Assembly: GCA_002633025.1 (NCBI GenBank)
Contig: NMRB01000435.1
Coordinates: 24,169 to 88,168 of the forward strand
DNA from: Notospermus geniculatus
Taxonomy: Eukaryota; Nemertea; Pilidiophora; Heteronemertea; Lineidae
DNA length: 64,000 nucleotides
Direction: 5' to 3'
Under the pieces are notes generated by a model, which made no database searches, had not been told where the DNA came from, and worked only from the letters and a program-made list of their open reading frames with translations. The translations under genes and the position numbers were made by a program. Positions 1-9,492 of this stretch are shown here, piece by piece (position 1 is the first letter of the stretch; every line of letters begins with the position of its first letter).

Positions 1-344
1 GGGGGGGGGTATGACTGTTCTGACTATCTGAAATCATCTGACCAAGAGTGACCCAAACAATCCCAATCCTGCGAAGACCCTCAGCAATTGTTAACAGAAA
101 TTGATCCATCGGAAAGATAAAGAATCACCTTGAACAGGTAGTCATATCGTACATATAGCCCTCGGCCTATTTTGATACAGGCTCCATCGAAATCGATACA
201 CATTCTTATCGAAGGTATGGCCAGATTTCTGATTCCCTGTGGTATGAATTCCTTCCAGATCTATTCCACAAATCTGAGAAGCAGGTGGTTGCTGTAAACA
301 ATTGACCTTGACATTCATGTGGTCACCTTGTTGTGACCTTGACA
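1..344. other. Upstream flank, no gene seen
   Basis: This stretch precedes the 34-bp minisatellite. It begins with a G run, which may mark a contig edge or a simple repeat. I see no long open frame, splice-bounded exon or recognisable repeat. Confidence 0.5.
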
Positions 345-830
345 CAGATTCAGGTGGTTGGTGCAGTGACTACATTGATGCAGGCAGTTGCTGTAGATGA
401 CCTTGATATTTATGCAGGTAGTTGCTGTAGATGACCTTGGCATTGATGCAGGCAGTTGCTGCAAATGACCTTGACATTGATGCGGGTAGTTGCTGTAGAT
501 GACATTGACATTGATGCAGGCAGTTGCTGCAGATGACCTTGTCATTGATGTAGGCAGTTGCTGCAGATGACCTTGTCATTGATGTAGGCAGTTGCTGCAG
601 ATGACCTTGTCATTGATGGACTTGGTTGCTGTAGATGACCTTGACATTGATGGAATTGGTTGCTGTAGATGACCTTGACATTGATGGAATTGGTTGCTGC
701 AGATGACCTTGACATTTGTGCAGGTAGTTACTGCAGATGACCTTGACATTGAGGGAATTGTTCGCTGTACATGACCTTGACATTGATGCAGGCAGGTGCT
801 TCAGATGACCTTGACATTGGATAGAGTTTG
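345..830. repeat. 34-bp minisatellite, about 14 units
   Basis: A tandem array with a strict 34-bp period: unit starts can be read at 414, 448, 482, 516, 550, 584 and 618. The unit core contains TTGCTGYAGATGACCTTG followed by ACATTGATGCAGG. Units differ by point changes and grow more divergent towards 830. The period is not a multiple of three, so the short minus-strand open frames across it are repeat shadows and not a gene. Confidence 0.93.
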
Positions 831-1137
831 TTGATACATGTCATAAGGGGTCTATGTTCTAAAAGTCCAATGGATTGGAAACAACAAATTCCCGATTGTC
901 CGCATTTCGGCAGAACGTCCATGCCTGTCAACTTGCATCCCTGGATGGATAAAGAATCAGGTTATGCTCTGTTGCACATGATGGCCTACAGTTTGTGTTT
1001 GGACTGGTATGCTTCAGTTACTTCATCCCATATCACCTCATCTATCATTTGTTATTATGTTTTCTGAAATGGGTTTCCCCTGCAGCAGAATCTATACAAT
1101 CTCTCCCAATATTTTGCCGTTGAAGTATTTTTGGTTT
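831..1137. other. Intergenic, nothing recognised
   Basis: Unique-looking sequence between the minisatellite and a dispersed element. Only short spurious open frames are present, and no splice-bounded exon or RNA gene was recognised. Confidence 0.5.
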
Positions 1138-1292
1138 CCACAATTTCGGAAAAGAGGGGTGCACTTGGCAAGAAACATTGAAATCTGCAGTGAATTTCAT
1201 TGATTTGCTCCAAATTTCAGAATTTCACGGTTGATTTGATAGATTTTTTGGCCAAAAGGGGGTGTGCGCCCCCCTTGGATCTGCGCCTGGTT
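1138..1292 (+). repeat. Dispersed ~155-bp element (ggatccac family)
   Basis: A copy of a family also present at 5435-5578, 18535-18705 (reverse), 37247-37405 and 62200-62335. Shared blocks are an AAAAGAGGGGTGC-like head, AATTTCACGGTYGATTT in the middle, TTTTTGGCCAAAAGGGG, and an end of the type CTTGGATCTGCGCCTG. Better preserved copies have complementary ends (GTGGATCCGCCCCTG against its reverse), which suggests a small non-autonomous DNA transposon. No protein is encoded. Confidence 0.7.
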
Positions 1293-2808
1293 TCAGTGTG
1301 TTCTAGATGTAGGCCTACCACGGCATTGCTATTCACTGGTGTCCAACCTCATGCTGTGCCTCAGCTTTCCAAATGGAAGCTGCCAAGTCAGAAATTGACA
1401 GTGACCCTAGTCAGTCTCCACTGCTGAAGCCAGGGACAGTTCTACAGCTTTAGAGGCAAAAACTAATTCGCTTTAGCGAGAAAAACCCCAACTAATTCGG
1501 AGTGTGGTAAACCGCTGTGCCTGAAGCCAGCACAGTTTCTGAAAGGAAAATCTCCTTGCTTCTTGGTAATCTCACCAGGTAGGCCTACCAGGTTCTAGGC
1601 CCGTCTGTGCAAGGCCTCCAAGCCTACCAAGGAAAATCTGCATTGGCATCTAAAGCTCCATGGTTACAAAGCCTTGCACCTGAAGCCAAGAGAACACTTC
1701 TTCCACTTCTTGGAATTTGAAACAGACTATAGCCAGAGCTTTTCCGTGCACTTGGTGTAGACTCACTCTGCTGTTTACTCATTCATGCCTGCACAGTTGC
1801 TTCCAGCACATCTCGGAGAAATGAACGTGGCAGTTCAGTGGTAGGCAGGATTCATCGTGAGGGCAGAAACTTGCTTATCTACAAGTGTGACGCATCCAGG
1901 GTTGGGATGACTGGAAAATTTCTTGGTTGTGAAATCGACGTCGGAGGAAATCTCGCTCTCGGCTCTGTATTGATTGCCAGTCTTTCTCCCCGGGGATCGT
2001 TACCGATATTTTGGATCAGACGTTTCCGCTATCAGCTGTTGTTGCACGGATTAATCTCTTCACTCGATCAGGAATAAGCAGGTTTCTTTGTCCCGGTGGC
2101 AGTGACCGTGTACCTGGCTCGTCCATTGTTACACCACGTCTCGTATCTGTCGTGCTCGGATACGATTGGCTACGTGTACACGCAGATGGGAACTGTCAAA
2201 TTAATTGTCAGAATTCAGTGTTTTTTACGGAAGTGCCAATTGTGGTGATTGTGTGTTGCACGCAAGAACGTTGATGGTTTATAAAAAGAACGTCTAATAG
2301 CCATTGTTGACACAAGTTCTATTTGCATGATTTGGTTGCACCCATTGTGCAGACGGAGTTTGGGAGTGATTGTTTCAGAGCACTTGATTGGCTTCGAAGT
2401 CATCTCATCCGCCGCCGTCTTTTTCTACGAGAATTGTTCAAGTGGATATCGGACATTTTTATGATCATTGCTAGAAAATATCCAATTTCATCCTCGCTGA
2501 CCTGTCCCCTCCGTCTCATCTGTCAAATGTCTCAATCTTGACGTTTCGCAAAACTGTCTATGCTGCAAAACTGTCTGCTGCCCGTGTTACGTTTATTGTC
2601 TGGGATGTATTCTATTCTGAATGGTACGAAATACGGACGTTACATTTGGAAAAACTTTCTTGATTCCAAAGATGCTTACGACTAAGGGAGTAAACTTCGA
2701 TCCAGGATGGACCCCTCATCGCTGGACCTAGTCCCGTGTGTTGAAAACACGCAGCGGAGGTGACCACTAGTAGTAGGTGGTGCTAGGATTTAGAAGTGTT
2801 AGTTCACG
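1293..2808 (+). promoter_or_regulatory. 5' flank and likely promoter/5'UTR of the NCKAP5-like gene
   Basis: No protein-coding exon is recognised here. The stretch ends at the proposed start codon at 2809. A TATA-like string, TATAAAAAG, lies at about 2280 but is too far upstream and too common to call. In-frame TAG at 2800-2802 stops any upstream extension of the reading frame. The transcription start cannot be placed from sequence alone. Confidence 0.35.
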
Positions 2809-2925
2809 ATGGCGTCATCGGGATTTGTGCGGAAGCTGAGCATGATGGGATGGAAGACGCGTCACAAGGACAAAGAGAAGGAGAAGGAAACCAAGGAGAA
2901 ACCGAAACCTAAACCAAAACCAAAG
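2809..2925 (+). CDS. NCKAP5: NCKAP5-like gene, exon 1 (start exon, 39 codons)
   Basis: Proposed first coding exon. The ATG has A at -3 and G at +4 (strong Kozak context), and an in-frame TAG lies six bases upstream of it. The 39 codons encode a short hydrophobic/Ser head followed by a very basic Lys/Glu stretch and a Lys-Pro repeat (KPKPKPKPK). The exon ends exactly at a codon boundary at a GT donor (AAAG|GTACC), so it is phase-compatible with exon 2 at 16739. The head is not one I recognise in vertebrate NCKAP5, so the link to exon 2 rests on phase, strand and the absence of another candidate. A further small exon could lie in the 13.8-kb intron or in its 500-N gap. Confidence 0.6.
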
Positions 2926-3007
2926 GTACCGTCTTGCATCATATTCAGTCCCTGTCATGGACGGGGTAGCAGGTCCTATCCGTCATCCATCCTAGAACTC
3001 CAGTCCA

Positions 3008-3370
3008 TGGCCTTGATAGGCTAGTGGTTAGCATGTCCACTTTGCAAGCGGCAGGTCCCGGGTTCGAATGCAACCCGGGCCATATGGGATTTCATCCCCA
3101 GCTCTTCACGTCCATCACATGGGACAGTCATGACAGTAAGCCATTGTGCCTTGTACCTTGTTCCTTTGCAAGGGCATCCATCCAAGTTAGTCAGGAACAT
3201 GAATAGCTTGCTGTGGTGCTTTCTACCTTGTGCTTTTGCAAGGGCAAGTAAAAGACCCCATCCAAGTGAGGAACATGAGTAGCTTGAGATGGCCTCTTCC
3301 GTACTTAATACCACGGCCAATAGTGCTATGGCTTCCGCCCTGATGGAAAATCAAATACAAACAAACTAAA
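3008..3370 (+). mobile_element. tRNA-derived SINE
   Basis: The head is tRNA-like, with a pol III A box (TAGGCTAGTGG) and B box (GGTTCGAATGC). The conserved body follows: GGGACAGT...CCTTGTACCTTG, TGCAAGGGCAAGTAAAAGACC, AACATGAGTAGCTTGAGATGGC, CAATA.TGCTATGGCTTC. It ends in an A-rich tail near 3365. This copy carries an internal partial duplication of the CCTTGT...GCAAGGGCA block. At least eight other copies lie in the window. Confidence 0.88.
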
Positions 3371-4049
3371 TAAAAAGACCCTTGCTGCGCACAGTTGTTT
3401 TTGACCAAGTTATAGAAGACAACTCAATCCTTCTTGAAGGGGAAGACACGTCTGCTGTTTCGGCTTCTTTCTGGTCCAGCAACATCATGATTGTTAGTGT
3501 ACGATGTCATCACGATGTCGTGCCCTTTTGGTGCTTCAACATTCCCCTGCTTTCACTTCTTTACGTCATATTTACCTCACGTCACGACGACCAACCCTTC
3601 ACCTGTTCACTCTCACTTCACAGTTTTCTCTCCGTAATGTTCAAGACGAACTTACAACTGGAGAGGGTCATTTCTTACAAAGTGTTCCTCTTTTCAGTTC
3701 ACTTCAAAGTAATGATTCAGCCATTTAGGCTATCTAAAACATGTTGGAACTATTTGCAGTACAAGCCTTTGGCTTGTTAACAGGTGCAGTTGATGTCCTT
3801 ACTGAGTCTCACAACATCAAAGTGGATCCGGAGGCAAAATCAATGTTGTCTATGAAAGAGCAATATTTGTGCTACCCACTTAGACCAATTTGGTCGCCTC
3901 TGTGGCCTTTGGGTTTCCTGTGAGAAAAAATCTGTGCATGAGTTGGTTTTGGCGTGGCTTCTTGGTGGAGGATTGTCTGAAGAAGTGTTGGTATTGAGGG
4001 CAAAATTTGTGTGATCTCAAATTCCTGATTAAGATGCTAAAGTCTGCAG
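3371..4049. other. Intronic sequence without a recognised element
   Basis: A 132-codon open frame at 3382-3780 starts inside SINE-flanking DNA and lacks coding bias or splice context. I see nothing supportable here. Confidence 0.4.
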
Positions 4050-4525
4050 CCCACCAGGCGATAGATCGCAAGCGATCTGATCCCCACTAATCATCTCGCC
4101 AGCCGCCGCTGATTAGGCGACATCGGTTTAGGTATATAATAGACGATTCTCGAATTCGCAGATCTGTGCACTTCTTCCGAAATCTCAACCAGAACCGGCC
4201 CTCAATCTGAAACTGGCTGATCTGATGCCATCCATGATTCAGCAATGGTCGACTCTGATGCAACGTCTTCGATGTCACTGTCGTGGGGTTGTCTGCGTTT
4301 ACGTCATTCGGTTTCAGACCGAGGTTATGGTTGAGATTTCGACGGAAGTGCGCAGATCTTTGTCGTTTACGTCAATTTGAGAATGGTCTGTTGTTTGATA
4401 TTGGGTGCTGGCAAGAAGATTATATGCTTCTACACTGGACCCTGTCCAGTGCACCCCTGGCGTCAACAACCGATTTTGCTTCTTGGCGATCAGATCACTT
4501 GCGTAGTCGCCTGGTGTGCGGTGGG
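4050..4525. mobile_element. Composite element: outer MITE split by a fold-back MITE
   Basis: The ends are complementary: CACCAGGCGAT..GATCGCAAGCGATC at the left, and GATCACTTGCGTAGTCGCC then TGGTGTGC at the right. The same outer family occurs at 35985-36330, and a degenerate end lies at 7930-8015. The middle (4139-4389) is a separate fold-back element, so this is a nested insertion. No protein is encoded. Confidence 0.65.
4139..4389. mobile_element. Fold-back MITE, AGACGATTCTCG family, copy 1
   Basis: About 250 bp. Its left arm (AGACGATTCTCGAATTCGCA, then GATCTGTGCACTTC, GAAATCTCAACC) is the reverse complement of its right arm (GGTTGAGATTTCG, GAAGTGCGCAGATCT, ATTTGAGAATGGTCT). The centre contains CACTGTCGTGGGGTTGTCTGC, found in the other four copies. 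It is inserted inside another element. Confidence 0.85.
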
Positions 4526-4643
4526 TGCAGTCGGAACTAGAAAGATGGTCAGTAACATTGGGCTCTGTCAGTGATGGTGTCAAATGGTATGGCTGGCGAC
4601 GAAATGCCCGTGGACGAAAAGTTGGACAGCCTGAAGGACAAGA

Positions 4644-4924
4644 CTTAAAGCCCCACAATATTGAATTTTACTGGATTTTCAAAGTGTTGGGAGAATGCTG
4701 GTCGAGGTCTCATAGCATCGTGAAGGTCCCCAAAATGCCTGCCTGATGCGTATTTCCCTGAACCAAGGCCTAGTTTTCAGCACACAATGAAAAAATCTGC
4801 AGGGAGGGCTCTAATGTATTCAGACAGAGCGCAGTACATTTTACACGTCGTGACGTCGTGCACTGACGTCAAGAATCGCGGCGATGATTTGCGTTTTTCA
4901 GATTCAATACAGTGGGGCTTTAAG
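4644..4924. mobile_element. ~280-bp TIR element, CTTAAAGCCCCAC family, copy 1
   Basis: Inverted ends CTTAAAGCCCCAC.ATATTGAAT and ATTCAATACAGTGGGGCTTTAAG. Internal blocks (TCATAGC..CGTGAAGGTCCCCAAAATGC, AGCACACA.TGAAAAAA, AGAGCGCAGTACATTTTACAC) are shared with copies at 32060, 50760 and 60122. This copy is reversed relative to those at 50760 and 60122. Non-coding and non-autonomous. Confidence 0.85.
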
Positions 4925-5434
4925 ATTGAAGGGGGCTGTGATTGGAACTCAAACGGAGATCAGTACCAGTGTCATCAACGATGTCGAACTCGATGTTTTT
5001 GTGTCGAATGATTCACTCTCGGAAGTCGTCTGCATCTTTGAGATAAGACGACTTAAGTTGCACTTGAGTGCAAAGAAGTATTTTTTGGTGCAGTTTTATA
5101 AAAATACGTAAAATCGCAGTTAATCTTCTGAAATTTCACTCTGAAAAACACCATGCAACAATCGTTGCTGCGTTCCAGCAATCGGGAAGTGACTAATCGC
5201 TCTCAGTTGAGACATTTGTTCCACTCTGTCACTCTAATTGGCTGCAGGAAGTTGGGAAGATGGAGATAAAAACCAGCATCCCGACAGCTGATGAGGAACA
5301 GGACTCTTGGTCTAAAATTAGAATGTCCTTTAAGAGGTTTGTCTAGAACCTTGTGTCCTTGGTTGTACTACGGGCTGCAGGGATCTCAGACCCCAGCTAT
5401 AAAACTATGATCCATGCCCACCCAAGTCTGTACG
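4925..5434. other. Intronic sequence without a recognised element
   Basis: Only short random open frames are seen. No exon with matching phase and splice sites was found. Confidence 0.4.
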
Positions 5435-5578
5435 GGGTGGATTCAGTATTTGGGAAAAGAGGGGCCCCTGTGCTAGGAACATTGAAATTTGCGCCAAAAT
5501 CCATAATTTCACGGTCGATTTTACAGATTTGTTGGCCAAAAGGGGAGGGGTGGCAGCCCTCTGGATCTGCATCTGCTG
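5435..5578 (+). repeat. Dispersed ~145-bp element (ggatccac family), copy 2
   Basis: Shares with 1138-1292 the blocks AAAAGAGGGGCCCCTGTGCT, AATTTCACGGTCGATTTTAC, AGATTTGTTGGCCAAAAGGG and a terminal TCTGGATCTGCATCTG. The left end (GGGGTGGATTCAG) is the complement type of the right end. Confidence 0.75.
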
Positions 5579-6289
5579 TAGGCATATCTCCAACATAAAT
5601 CGAGGTAGGCCTGCTTCAGTTTGGACTGCCAGTTATTCTTTTATTCTTTCTTTGGTCGTAGTCAGGTTTGTTTTGGTCATTGGAAAACAGTGCCGAGGCC
5701 AGAATTAGACAGGTTTGGCTAAGTTTGACATGCCTAACAATTGATGTTACAGAGAGATGGGGGATGGACCCTCATGGCCTACCCACACTTCTGCATTTCA
5801 TGCTGTGTTCAGCAGTAAATCATTTGTTCTTTTCCTGTCGCGCTTCCTCCATGTCTACAATGGTAGCATCCGAAAACGGCACCACAATCCAGACAAGTGT
5901 GTGTGGATGCGGGCAGCTGTCCCTCCATTAATGAAGATATGTGTACCATTTTTTCATTCATCTGTCCAACTCCGATATAAAACTGCCAGTTTCTAAAAAG
6001 AAGCCCCTGGCAAGTGCTCGGTTACATTACAATTGAGGAAGGAACAAAGCAACTATTGTGTCATGTGAAAAAGCAGTAACATTTCTGCTGGAGGTCCGAG
6101 AGTAAAGTGGTTGTTAAAATGTGGGTCACATTCCATTTTTTAGCAAAGTCAATTGAATAATGAGCAAAAGTTAATTCAATTAAACTGCCATTTATTTCTG
6201 GGTCATTCCTTGCCATTAATAAAGTCTGGTGAATGGTTTGTGCCGACTTTTTCCTCAAAGATAATTGACCTTGGAGTAAAGTATATTTG
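5579..6289. other. Intronic sequence without a recognised element
   Basis: No exon, RNA gene or repeat is recognised. Short open frames at 5668-5996 lack splice context. Confidence 0.4.
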
Positions 6290-6602
6290 TGACCCAATCT
6301 AGCAAAAGTAGGCACTTGTTGCAACCGAAGAAAGGGTTAACGGGCTTACAACACAAAAGCTGAAATGTACGTCTCTGCAGGTTGACAATAGTAGTGGACA
6401 GCAGTGATAATAGGGAGGTTTCGCAAGCGCCCAGTTAGGCCATACAACGACTTTTATCTATTGTTAGGGTATACCCACACAATAGATAAACGTCGTCGTA
6501 GGGCCTACCGGGTGCTTGCGAAACCTCCCTAATAGTTGAGTAAACTGATGACCAATGATGATCACTAGCAACTTGCACCTACTTTTGCTAGATCTGGTCA
6601 CT
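6290..6602. mobile_element. Outer MITE interrupted by a palindromic MITE
   Basis: The ends are inverted: TGACCCAATCTAGCAAAAGT at the left and ACTTTTGCTAGATCTGGTCA at the right. A related copy at about 15625-15790 runs through the same internal sequence (GGACAGCAGTGAT...TTGAGTAAACTGATGACCAA) without the insertion at 6414-6532, so it serves as an approximate empty site. Confidence 0.8.
6414..6532. mobile_element. Near-perfect 119-bp palindrome (GGGAGGTTTCGC family), copy 1
   Basis: The arms of about 52 bp are almost fully complementary, starting GGGAGGTTTCGCAAGCGCCC and ending GGGTGCTTGCGAAACCTCCC. The centre is a GGGTATACCC-like core beside TATCTATTGT. A second copy lies at 46852-46972. The element is nested inside the MITE at 6290-6602, with A/T-rich (AATA/TAATA) flanks. 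Confidence 0.92.
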
Positions 6603-8090
6603 TCTTCAGTTCTGCTCCAACCCTCAATCCAGCGGTTCTATAACTACAAAAAAACGCACAATTGCATTTGAAATTTAGCTGATCATTAAATTAAGAGCTT
6701 AACATTGAATTTTTCTTCTCTTTTGATTAGCTTCGAAAATCCATGTTTTTTGCATGAAAAAAAACGTCTTCATCATCACCATCATCCAGTAACCATGGTA
6801 ACCAAAACATGTTTTTTCGGATCTGATTGGCTGCATGTGCTTCATGCAGATCTATGAGAGATCGGTTTGCGATTCGCGTTCATTGTTGTTTGTGATGGCG
6901 GTAAAACCAACAATACCTCAGCGATGAGTCACCGTACCCAGCTGTGAGACGGTTGGGGCTTTGTCACGGTCTCCAATAGTTTCGTGCGATTTCCCACCAA
7001 AACGTATTGAAAGTAATATAAAAACTTGTCTCCATCTTAAAGAAATTGGACCAGCATCAATTGCTGGCAGTAACCGTTTTATTCCAAATACGGTTTGTCC
7101 TGATGTAGTCCGGGTGATCTGAGCCAGATGTATGCACGGGCCACGGATCCTGTGGGTGGCTCCATAGGCCTACAACTAAATCTGGAGTACATTTACAGCA
7201 AATTAAGTATATTTGGAGACAGTGCTATGCCAGAACCAGTTACAAAGGTAAAAACTCCACTTTTCTTTTTGACATTATAATTATTGCACCATAAAGTGTT
7301 CGTCTGGATCTCAAACCATGGATGCTGTTCACTTGCGTATTTCTCCAGCGTAGACGGCAACTAATAGCATATTTTGCTGATGTCTCACAAAAAAATGGGA
7401 GGGAGAATACACCGATTTCACATCTTGCACAATCGCACCACCCCCAGTAGAATTTCTGACAGCCTCTTCCATTTTCAACCTCTCTACCAGGAGTAGAATG
7501 TGAAAAAAGAATTTGCACCAATGACCACTAGGTCATGTAGGTTTACCAGCCCTGCGCTACCCCACCGTGCTGTTTGTATGCAGAGGTCAAGTTATGTACT
7601 AGTAACTTCTGTGTATATCATTCGATATCCGTCATAAATACTTATGTACTTTTTACTCCCGGTGGATCGAAGCCAGACCTCCTACACATAAACAGACTAA
7701 TAGCCGAAAGATTGAAATTTTGCATAGTTGATTCCTACTTTTGCGTTCAACGCCGAACCTGTCGTGCGATTTGGTCGCGTCCAATCGCGAGGCTGTAATT
7801 ACTTGAGTCATTTCATAACGGGTCGCCGTCGCTTAAGTACGCTGGACTATGAATCAATTCCACAAAGTCGGCGTCCAGATTCACGATCGCACGTTGGACG
7901 CCGATGGTCTTGCATTGAAGTATAAACTGGGCTTCAGTCTGCGGTGGCTGGCGAGAAGATCGGCGGCGAGGTGATCGCTTGCAATATTGCCTGACGTGCT
8001 GCTGGTTTTAATGCCAGATGACACCATCTCTGGACCCTACTAGCTGTAGGCCTAGCCCTTTGTCCTGCAATGAAGCTGCGTCCGCTATCA
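6603..8090. other. Intronic sequence, little recognised
   Basis: A degenerate end of the 'caccaggcgat' family lies at about 7930-8015. Otherwise no exon or repeat family is recognised. An 85-93 codon frame on either strand has no splice support. Confidence 0.4.
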
Positions 8091-8201
8091 CCATCCTCCC
8101 ACAGCAGGGCTTTGGTCTCGTTCCTCTTCATACACTCCACACAAAGTGGATGTGAGCGGATGAAGAGGAGCGAGGTAAAAACTCCTGCTTTGGGAGGATG
8201 G
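8091..8201. mobile_element. Palindromic MITE with 7-bp target duplication, copy 1
   Basis: The arms CCATCCTCCCACAGCAGGGC and GGGAGGATGG are complementary around a short centre (CTCTTCATACACTCC against GGATGAAGAGGAGCG). GCTATCA stands immediately before the element and again at its right edge, a 7-bp (possibly 8-bp) target duplication of hAT type. A second copy lies at 41207-41312. Confidence 0.85.
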
Positions 8202-8490
8202 CTATCACTGACCTCGCACCTTGGGTTACTGCTGCTTCCGAAAACAATAAATCACTCCTCTCTTCTTGTTTATCATATAAATCACTCTCATCTAATCATC
8301 CAGCATTCATACTTCCTGATCAAATAATCGCTAAGTATTCATGTGCAACACTTTGGAGATAGTCTCGGCGACACCTTGGCTGCAGGTCTTCGTCTTAGCC
8401 ATGGTGCATTCACTTCTAGTTTATTGGGCTCCAGCACTTTTCATCACACATGAAAACGACTGGCATTATGCCTGTTGTAGACTGGTGATT
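8202..8490. other. Intronic sequence without a recognised element
   Basis: Short unassigned stretch between two MITEs. Confidence 0.4.
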
Positions 8491-8767
8491 CCAGGGGCGT
8501 AGCTTGCTTTTATGGCCTAGGGGGCAAAATTGATTGAGTCTGAAGAGCAAAGTCAGAGGGAGTCTTGGGGTCCTCCCAAGAAAAAAAATTGAAAATCTAC
8601 ATCCACTGAGATGCATTTTCCCCACATCTGACACCACAATAACTTGGCTTGAAGAGGGGAAATGACCTTTTAGAGGAAAAAATAGTTTTGTCCCTGTTTG
8701 CTTGGGGGGGGGGGGGGGCATTTGCCCCNTCCCCCTTGCCCCCCCCCCCCACCAGCTACGCCCCTGG
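8491..8767. mobile_element. TIR element CCAGGGGCGTAGCT, 277 bp
   Basis: Ends are CCAGGGGCGTAGCTTGC and ACCAGCTACGCCCCTGG, a 14-bp inverted repeat. Inside are long G and C runs with one undetermined base at 8730. The long G run folds against the C run, so the open frames of 111 and 143 codons over it are artefacts. No transposase is encoded. Confidence 0.85.
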
Positions 8768-8771
8768 ATTC

Positions 8772-8942
8772 TGCCCCTGTTCACACGGAGTCGGTTCGAT
8801 CCAGATCGAGGCCAGTTCACTTGATTTTTGTACCGTGAAAATGCCATGGGACCTAGGCTTATACTATCCTTCCCTTTTCATGGTACGAAAAGTAATTGAA
8901 CGGGCCTCGGACTGGATTGAACCGACTCTGTGTAAAAAGGCC
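8772..8942. mobile_element. Palindromic MITE, ~170 bp
   Basis: The left arm (TTCACACGGAGTCGGTTCGA, TCGAGGCC, TTTGTACCGTGAAAA) pairs with the right arm (TTTTCATGGTACGAAAAG, GGCCTCGGACTGGATTGAAC, CGACTCTGTGTAAAA). The arms are imperfect, so the insertion is old. No coding capacity. Confidence 0.8.
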
Positions 8943-9216
8943 TTCTATTGCAATTTGGAAGAGAGAATAATAGTATGCACATAAATTATTCCGTGATTAG
9001 GCATTTCAATTATAGGCCTGTATAGGTGTGACTTGGTCCAGGTGTTCCTAATGACGGAGACTGGTACCTATTATAGTCACACTATAAGTAGGTTAATGTC
9101 AGTAACAATGAGTAAGGTGACAATAGTTGCCTATATTTAGAACTAATAGCAGCATATTTGATGCTTATTACTGTCGGGCCGTGGAGTCTGGTTTCCTCCT
9201 AGATTTGAGAGACAGG
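8943..9216. other. Intronic sequence without a recognised element
   Basis: Unassigned sequence up to the SINE that opens the 9.2-kb duplication unit. Confidence 0.4.
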
Positions 9217-9492
9217 AACCTTGATAGCCTAGTGGTTATTCACCTCCACTTAGCAAGTGGCAGGTCACGGGTTCGAATCGCGGGCCATATGGAATTAATC
9301 GTCCCTGGCTCTTTACGTCTGTCGCATGGGACAGTAAACCGTGGTGCCTTGTACCTTGTTCCTTTGCAAGGGCAAGTAAAAGACCCCATCAAGTGAGGAA
9401 CATGAGTAGCTTGAGATGGCCTCTTCCATACTTACCAGGGACAATAATGCTATGGCTTCGGCCCTGATGGAAAAATCTGAAACAAATACATT
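9217..9492 (+). mobile_element. tRNA-derived SINE (duplication unit 1)
   Basis: A box TAGCCTAGTGG and B box GGTTCGAATCG are followed by the usual body and the CTATGGCTTCGGCCCTGATGG end. It is the left part of a unit repeated from 11103. The second SINE has an extra 157-bp insertion at its 3' edge. Confidence 0.9.

Noticed and set aside
345-830. CRISPR-like array
   Set aside because: The 34-bp units are contiguous with no unique spacers, and the DNA is animal.
2279-2288. TATA box for the NCKAP5-like gene
   Set aside because: TATAAAAAG lies more than 500 bp from the ATG with intervening ATGs; no transcript evidence.
3382-3780. 132-codon open frame after the first SINE
   Set aside because: Begins in SINE-adjacent DNA, no splice sites in phase with exons 1 and 2, composition not coding-like.
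8416-8847. 143- and 111-codon frames around 8.4-9.0 kb
   Set aside because: They cross a TIR element with G and C runs and an N; inverted-repeat artefact.
9217-9300. Functional tRNA gene
   Set aside because: A and B boxes are present, but the cloverleaf arms do not pair well and the conserved SINE body follows; same for tRNA-like heads at 14.7, 18.3, 19.7, 27.7 and 50.65 kb.
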